In this document: positions 60,565 to 64,000 of the stretch, in pieces
How positions within the stretch are numbered: the stretch's first letter is position 1
How the letters are laid out: the number at the start of each line of letters is the position of its first letter
NCBI RefSeq assembly: GCF_014333445.1
Contig: NZ_JACRYU010000016.1
Span: 186,001-250,000, forward strand
Origin: Terrisporobacter mayombei
Lineage (GTDB): Bacteria > Bacillota > Clostridia > Peptostreptococcales > Peptostreptococcaceae
Length of the DNA stretch: 64,000 nt
Direction: 5' to 3'
Position numbers and translations under genes: made by a program
Notes under the pieces: model-generated
The model's input: only the letters and a program-made list of their open reading frames with translations
Database searches by the model: none
Told to the model about the DNA's origin: nothing

Positions 60565-61809
60565 GTGAAATCATTATTTGAAAATTACAAATCAACTATT
60601 GTACTTCTAGGATCAATATTACTAGGAGGTATAGTTGGGGCTTATATGGGTCCAAAAGCGGCTATATTCCAGCCAGTTGGGGATTTATTCCTAAACTTCT
60701 TATTCATGATATTAGTACCACTAGTATTTTTCAGTGTTACATCAGCTATATCTAATATGGGTGAAATGAAAAGACTTGGTAAAATACTTAAAAATATAGT
60801 TATAGTATTTACAATTACTTCTGTTATAGCTGCTATAGTAGGTATAGTAGGTGTATTATTATTCAACCCAACTAAAGGATTAAATCCAGAAATGTTTAGT
60901 GATATAATAGCTTCTGCTTCATCAGAAGGACAAGAAAAAGTAAGTTTAGTTCAACAATTAGTAAATACAGTAACAGTTACAGACTTCAAAGATTTATTAT
61001 CTAAGAGTAATATGTTACAATTAATAATAATGTCTATGCTATTTGGTGTAGCTACAGCAATGGCAGGAGAAAAAGCAAGACCTATAGCAAACTTTGTTCA
61101 AGCTGGTTCTGAAGTTATGATGAAAATAGTAAGCTTAATAATGAAGTTCGCTCCAATAGGATTAGGATGCTACTTTGCAGCAGTAATAGGTGATTTAGGA
61201 CCACAAATACTTTCAGGTTATGCTAGAGTATTCATATTATACTTAATATTAACAGCAGTATACTATTTTGGATTCTACACTTTATACGCATATGTTGCAG
61301 GTGGAAAAGATGGAATAAAAATATTCTGGTCGAAAGTCGTTCCACCAACTGTTACAGCGTTAGCAACATGTTCAAGTGCAGCATCAATACCTGTAAATAT
61401 GGATGCATCAAAGAAAATGAATGTACCTGAAGATATAGCAGAGACAGTTATACCTTTAGGAGCAAATGTTCATAAAGATGGATCTGTTATAGGTGGAGTA
61501 TTAAAAGTAACATTCTTATTTGGACTATTTGGTCAAGATATGACAAGCATATCTGCTATATTAGGAATACTTGCAGTATCATTCTTAGTTGGTGCTGTTA
61601 TGGGGGCTATACCTGGTGGAGGCTTAATGGGTGAGATGCTAATAATAAGTGTATACGGATTCTCTCCAGAAGCATTACCAATAATAGCTGTTATAAGTAC
61701 AATAATAGATGCTCCAGCTACAGTATTAAACTCAACTACAAATACTGTATGTTCAATGTTAGTAGCGAGGCTAGTTGAAGGAAAAGAATGGTTAAAAAAA
61801 CATATATAA
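60565..61809 (+). CDS. Dicarboxylate/amino acid:cation symporter
   Basis: A 414-residue DAACS-family transporter, the second in the window. HP1 ATCSSAASIPVNMDA (about 264), TM7 PLGANVHKDGSVIGG (about 293) and HP2 AIPGGGLMGEMLI (about 350) are visible. In HP1 the serines are fewer, and TM7 reads NVHKDG in place of the usual NMDGT, so substrate choice probably differs from the symporter at 19193. It is located directly after murE, with GGAG and a GTG start, which suggests co-transcription and perhaps supply of a cell-wall amino acid precursor. Confidence 0.9.
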   Translation: MKSLFENYKSTIVLLGSILLGGIVGAYMGPKAAIFQPVGDLFLNFLFMILVPLVFFSVTSAISNMGEMKRLGKILKNIVIVFTITSVIAAIVGIVGVLLFNPTKGLNPEMFSDIIASASSEGQEKVSLVQQLVNTVTVTDFKDLLSKSNMLQLIIMSMLFGVATAMAGEKARPIANFVQAGSEVMMKIVSLIMKFAPIGLGCYFAAVIGDLGPQILSGYARVFILYLILTAVYYFGFYTLYAYVAGGKDGIKIFWSKVVPPTVTALATCSSAASIPVNMDASKKMNVPEDIAETVIPLGANVHKDGSVIGGVLKVTFLFGLFGQDMTSISAILGILAVSFLVGAVMGAIPGGGLMGEMLIISVYGFSPEALPIIAVISTIIDAPATVLNSTTNTVCSMLVARLVEGKEWLKKHI

Positions 61810-61815
61810 TAGATT

Positions 61816-61848
61816 AAAAAGAGTGTTGATGTCAACACTCTTTTTATT
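61816..61848 (+). terminator. Terminator after the murE-symporter operon
   Basis: AAAAAGAGTGTTGA (61816-61829) and its perfect complement (61832-61845). Confidence 0.9.
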
Positions 61849-61990
61849 TATAAAAAATAGTTAAATTAAATTTCTAATTATACGATAGAGATGATATAAT
61901 TTATATTATATAAATAATAATTTTTATGGAAATTATATAAACTCATTAGAGTATTAATTATTAAGTAATAGAAATAATTTGACAACAACG

Positions 61991-62014
61991 AAAGAGTAAG
62001 AAAAAACTCTTTTT
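61991..62014 (+). other. Short leader hairpin before the second murE homologue
   Basis: AAAGAGT, loop AAGAAAAA, ACTCTTT then TT, 22 bp before the start codon. It is terminator-like but only 7 bp long, and may be chance. Confidence 0.3.
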
Positions 62015-62035
62015 AAGGTAGAAAGAGAGGCTATT

Positions 62036-63553
62036 ATGAAATTATTTAAATTGATGGATGGGGTTAATTTTACATCTAATTTATCATTAGAGGAAATAAA
62101 AAATATAGATATTAAAGATATAGCATATAATTTCAATAGCTGTGAAGATGGATTTATGTTTGTGGCATTGATAGGAGCAACTGTAGATGGTCATAGCTTT
62201 GTAGAAGAAGCTTATAATAGAGGTGTAAGAGTTTTTTTAGTACAAAAAAATATGGAAAATGATAAAAATATTCTATCTTTAAATGAAGATGCAATAAAAA
62301 TTTATGTTGATAATACTAGAAGAGCTTTATCTAGAATTTCTCATAATTTCTTTCTACACCCGTCAAAAGAATTAAAAATTATAGGGGTTACAGGAACAAA
62401 AGGAAAAACAACTATAACAAATTACATTAGTTCTGTTTTGAATAAAGCAGGATTAAATACAGGTGTAATAGGAACTAATGGAGTTTTTTATAATGAAATA
62501 GCTGAGGATACAGTTAATACAACACCAGAAAGTTATGAAATTCATAGAATACTTAGAAAGATGCTAGATAGTGGTGTTCAATGTGTAACAATGGAAGTTT
62601 CATCTGGTGGAATAATGCATTATAGAGTTGAAGATGTTGACTTTGATGTGGCTATTTTTTCTAATTTATCACCAGACCATATAGGTCCGAAAGAACATCA
62701 CTCATTTGAACATTACTTAAATTGTAAAGCAAAATTATTTAAAATGACTAAGTTTGCAATTATTAATGTAGATGATAAACATGCAAATGAAATAATAGCA
62801 AATTGTGAATGTAATATTGAAACTTTTTCGATTCATGGAAAAGGAGATTTAAATGCTATTAATATAAATCATTCTAAAAAAATTGATTCTTTAGGTGTTA
62901 CTTTTGACTATAGTAAAGATGGACACATAACAAAATCATGTTTTATCTGTTCTCCAGGAATATTTAGTGTATATAATGCTTTAGCAGTTATATCTGTTTG
63001 TAAATATTTGGGTATTAGTCAAGAAAATATATTAAATGCATTGAAAAGTGTAAAAGTTAAAGGTAGAGTAGAAGTTTTAAACATACTTCCTTATGCCAAT
63101 ATAATAATAGACTATGCTCATAATGGAATTAGTTTAGAAAATATTTTACAAACTCTTAAAAATTATGAATATAATAGATTAATTTGTTTAGTGGGATCTA
63201 TAGGTGGACGAACGGAAACTAGGAGAAAAGAAGTGGGAGATGTAATAGCTAAAGAATGTGATTTAGCCATATTAACATCATATAATCCTAATTTTGAAGA
63301 CCCCATGGACATAATAAATGATATATCTAAATCTTTTATAGACTCTTCATGTCATGTTATAAAGATACCAGATAGAGAAGATGCTATAAGAGAAGCTATA
63401 AATATTGCTCAAGAAGGTGATATTATAGTTCTAGCAGGAAAAGGACATGAAAATTATCAATTAATACAAGGTAAAAAAATACCTTTTAATGAATCTGAAA
63501 TTGCAAAGGATGCAGCTAGAAAAGTTTTAGAAAAAAGAAAGCAATTAAGTTAG
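62036..63553 (+). CDS. MurE-like UDP-N-acetylmuramyl-tripeptide synthetase (divergent second copy)
   Basis: 505 residues. The Mur-ligase architecture is intact: VTGTKGKTTITNY (about 118-130), NTTPESYEIH, SSGGIMHYRVEDV, SNLSPDHIG and a C-terminal VGSIGGRTETRRKEVG and AGKGHENYQ. The amino-acid-recognition motif, DNPR in the neighbouring murE, is replaced by YNPN (SYNPNFEDP, about 421). It is therefore unlikely to add diaminopimelate in the usual way; another amino acid or another UDP-linked acceptor is possible. It lies 226 bp after the symporter with its own leader. GAGAGG precedes the ATG. Confidence 0.85.
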   Translation: MKLFKLMDGVNFTSNLSLEEIKNIDIKDIAYNFNSCEDGFMFVALIGATVDGHSFVEEAYNRGVRVFLVQKNMENDKNILSLNEDAIKIYVDNTRRALSRISHNFFLHPSKELKIIGVTGTKGKTTITNYISSVLNKAGLNTGVIGTNGVFYNEIAEDTVNTTPESYEIHRILRKMLDSGVQCVTMEVSSGGIMHYRVEDVDFDVAIFSNLSPDHIGPKEHHSFEHYLNCKAKLFKMTKFAIINVDDKHANEIIANCECNIETFSIHGKGDLNAININHSKKIDSLGVTFDYSKDGHITKSCFICSPGIFSVYNALAVISVCKYLGISQENILNALKSVKVKGRVEVLNILPYANIIIDYAHNGISLENILQTLKNYEYNRLICLVGSIGGRTETRRKEVGDVIAKECDLAILTSYNPNFEDPMDIINDISKSFIDSSCHVIKIPDREDAIREAINIAQEGDIIVLAGKGHENYQLIQGKKIPFNESEIAKDAARKVLEKRKQLS

Positions 63554-63575
63554 AACTGATAAATTTATTCATAAT

Positions 63576-63610
63576 AAAAAGTTGGATAGTATGTTATCCA
63601 ACTTTTTGTT
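63576..63610. terminator. Bidirectional terminator
   Basis: AAAAAGTTGGATA (63576-63588), loop GTATGT, and the perfect complement (63595-63607), shared with the reverse-strand ychF. Confidence 0.9.
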
Positions 63611-63630
63611 ATAAAGTAAGTTTATTTTTA

Positions 63631-64000
63631 TTAAACGTTAAATCTGAAGTTTACAACATCTCCATCTTGCATTACATAGTCTTTACCTTCAAGTCTAACA
63701 AGACCTTTTTCTTTAGCATGAGCTAAAGATCCACATTCAACTAAATCATTATAATTAACTATTTCAGCTCTGATGAATCCTCTTTCTATATCAGAGTGTA
63801 TTTTGCCAGCAGCTTGAGGAGCTTTAGTTCCTACTTTTATAGTCCAAGCTCTAACTTCTTGAACTCCAGCTGTTAGATAAGACATAAGTCCAAGTAATGA
63901 ATAAGAAGATTTTATTAATTTATCAAGACCTGATTGTTCAAGTCCTAGTGATTCTAAGAATTCTTTCTTTTCTTCTTCTGATTCAAGTTCTGATATTTCT
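63631..64000 (-). CDS. ychF: Redox-regulated ATPase YchF, C-terminal part
   Basis: The reverse strand encodes about 122 residues that run in from outside the window. The TGS-type C-terminal domain is clear: TAGVQEVRAWTIKVGTKAPQ, AAGKIHSDIERGFIRAE and VMQDGDVVNFRFNV at the end. YchF (Obg-related, prefers ATP) binds ribosomes and nucleic acid. The GTPase domain lies outside the window. An internal Met at 63885 is not the start; the frame is open to the edge. Confidence 0.93.
   Translation of the reverse strand, partial: EISELESEEEKKEFLESLGLEQSGLDKLIKSSYSLLGLMSYLTAGVQEVRAWTIKVGTKAPQAAGKIHSDIERGFIRAEIVNYNDLVECGSLAHAKEKGLVRLEGKDYVMQDGDVVNFRFNV

Overview
The window is AT-rich DNA with dense clostridial coding: short intergenic gaps, strong GGAGG-type ribosome binding sites, frequent TTG and GTG starts, and U-tailed hairpins after most transcription units. 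An alpha/beta-type small acid-soluble spore protein, pyruvate:ferredoxin oxidoreductase, class III fructose-1,6-bisphosphatase, a GrdB-like protein, DUF1540 and DUF3793/DUF2325 genes together point to an anaerobic spore-forming Firmicute. The best guess is family Peptostreptococcaceae (Paraclostridium, Romboutsia or Clostridioides relatives). This is an inference from gene content; no rRNA is present to confirm it.

Layout. 1-8117: a ferritin start, a B3/B4 protein, pentapeptide and DUF1232 proteins, a HAD phosphatase, a ClpP-like protease, a proline-rich protein, the remains of a divergent transporter/AraC pair, a lipoprotein and a leucine-rich-repeat protein. 8449-17898: a PRD/PTS-domain activator followed by a nine-gene operon. 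It encodes a GH4 phospho-glycosidase, a ChbG-like deacetylase, a complete lactose/cellobiose-type PTS (EIIA, EIIB, EIIC), a short GrdB-like protein, a glycosylasparaginase, an M20 dipeptidase and CutC. I read it as uptake and breakdown of chitobiose or asparagine-linked GlcNAc from glycoproteins. 18100-24872: an orphan protein with a structured 3' element, then a symporter, a PucR regulator, an amidohydrolase and a NIF3-like protein. 24921-39191: housekeeping and small genes, including an L,D-transpeptidase without a signal peptide, two DegV proteins, hemolysin III, a variant macro-domain protein that lacks an ATG start, RNase HI, hpt, PAP2, a BaiN/HI0933 flavoprotein, a spore protein with a sigma-G-like promoter, and mntP behind a yybP-ykoY manganese riboswitch.

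39669-53887: a GAF/PP2C phosphatase with a flavodoxin-like protein, the overlapping aroC-aroB-aroA operon, pduL, an HxlR regulator, deoC, nifJ, a DUF975 membrane protein and an ATPase. 53977-55682: an iron locus with DUF3793, DUF2325 and two Fur boxes, one of them perfect. In it feoB has decayed to a 3' fragment with a nonsense codon and a frameshift. 55960-64000: class III fbp, an AraC regulator, murE, a dicarboxylate/amino acid symporter, a second murE homologue with an altered amino-acid-recognition motif, and the 3' end of ychF.

No tRNA, rRNA, CRISPR array, insertion sequence or intact prophage was seen. The most interesting regions are the glycoasparagine/chitobiose operon with its GrdB-like protein, the second MurE, the decayed Fur-controlled feo locus, a GC-rich palindrome just downstream of a strong promoter, and a small family of CTTAAGCGAA-type repeats at gene ends.
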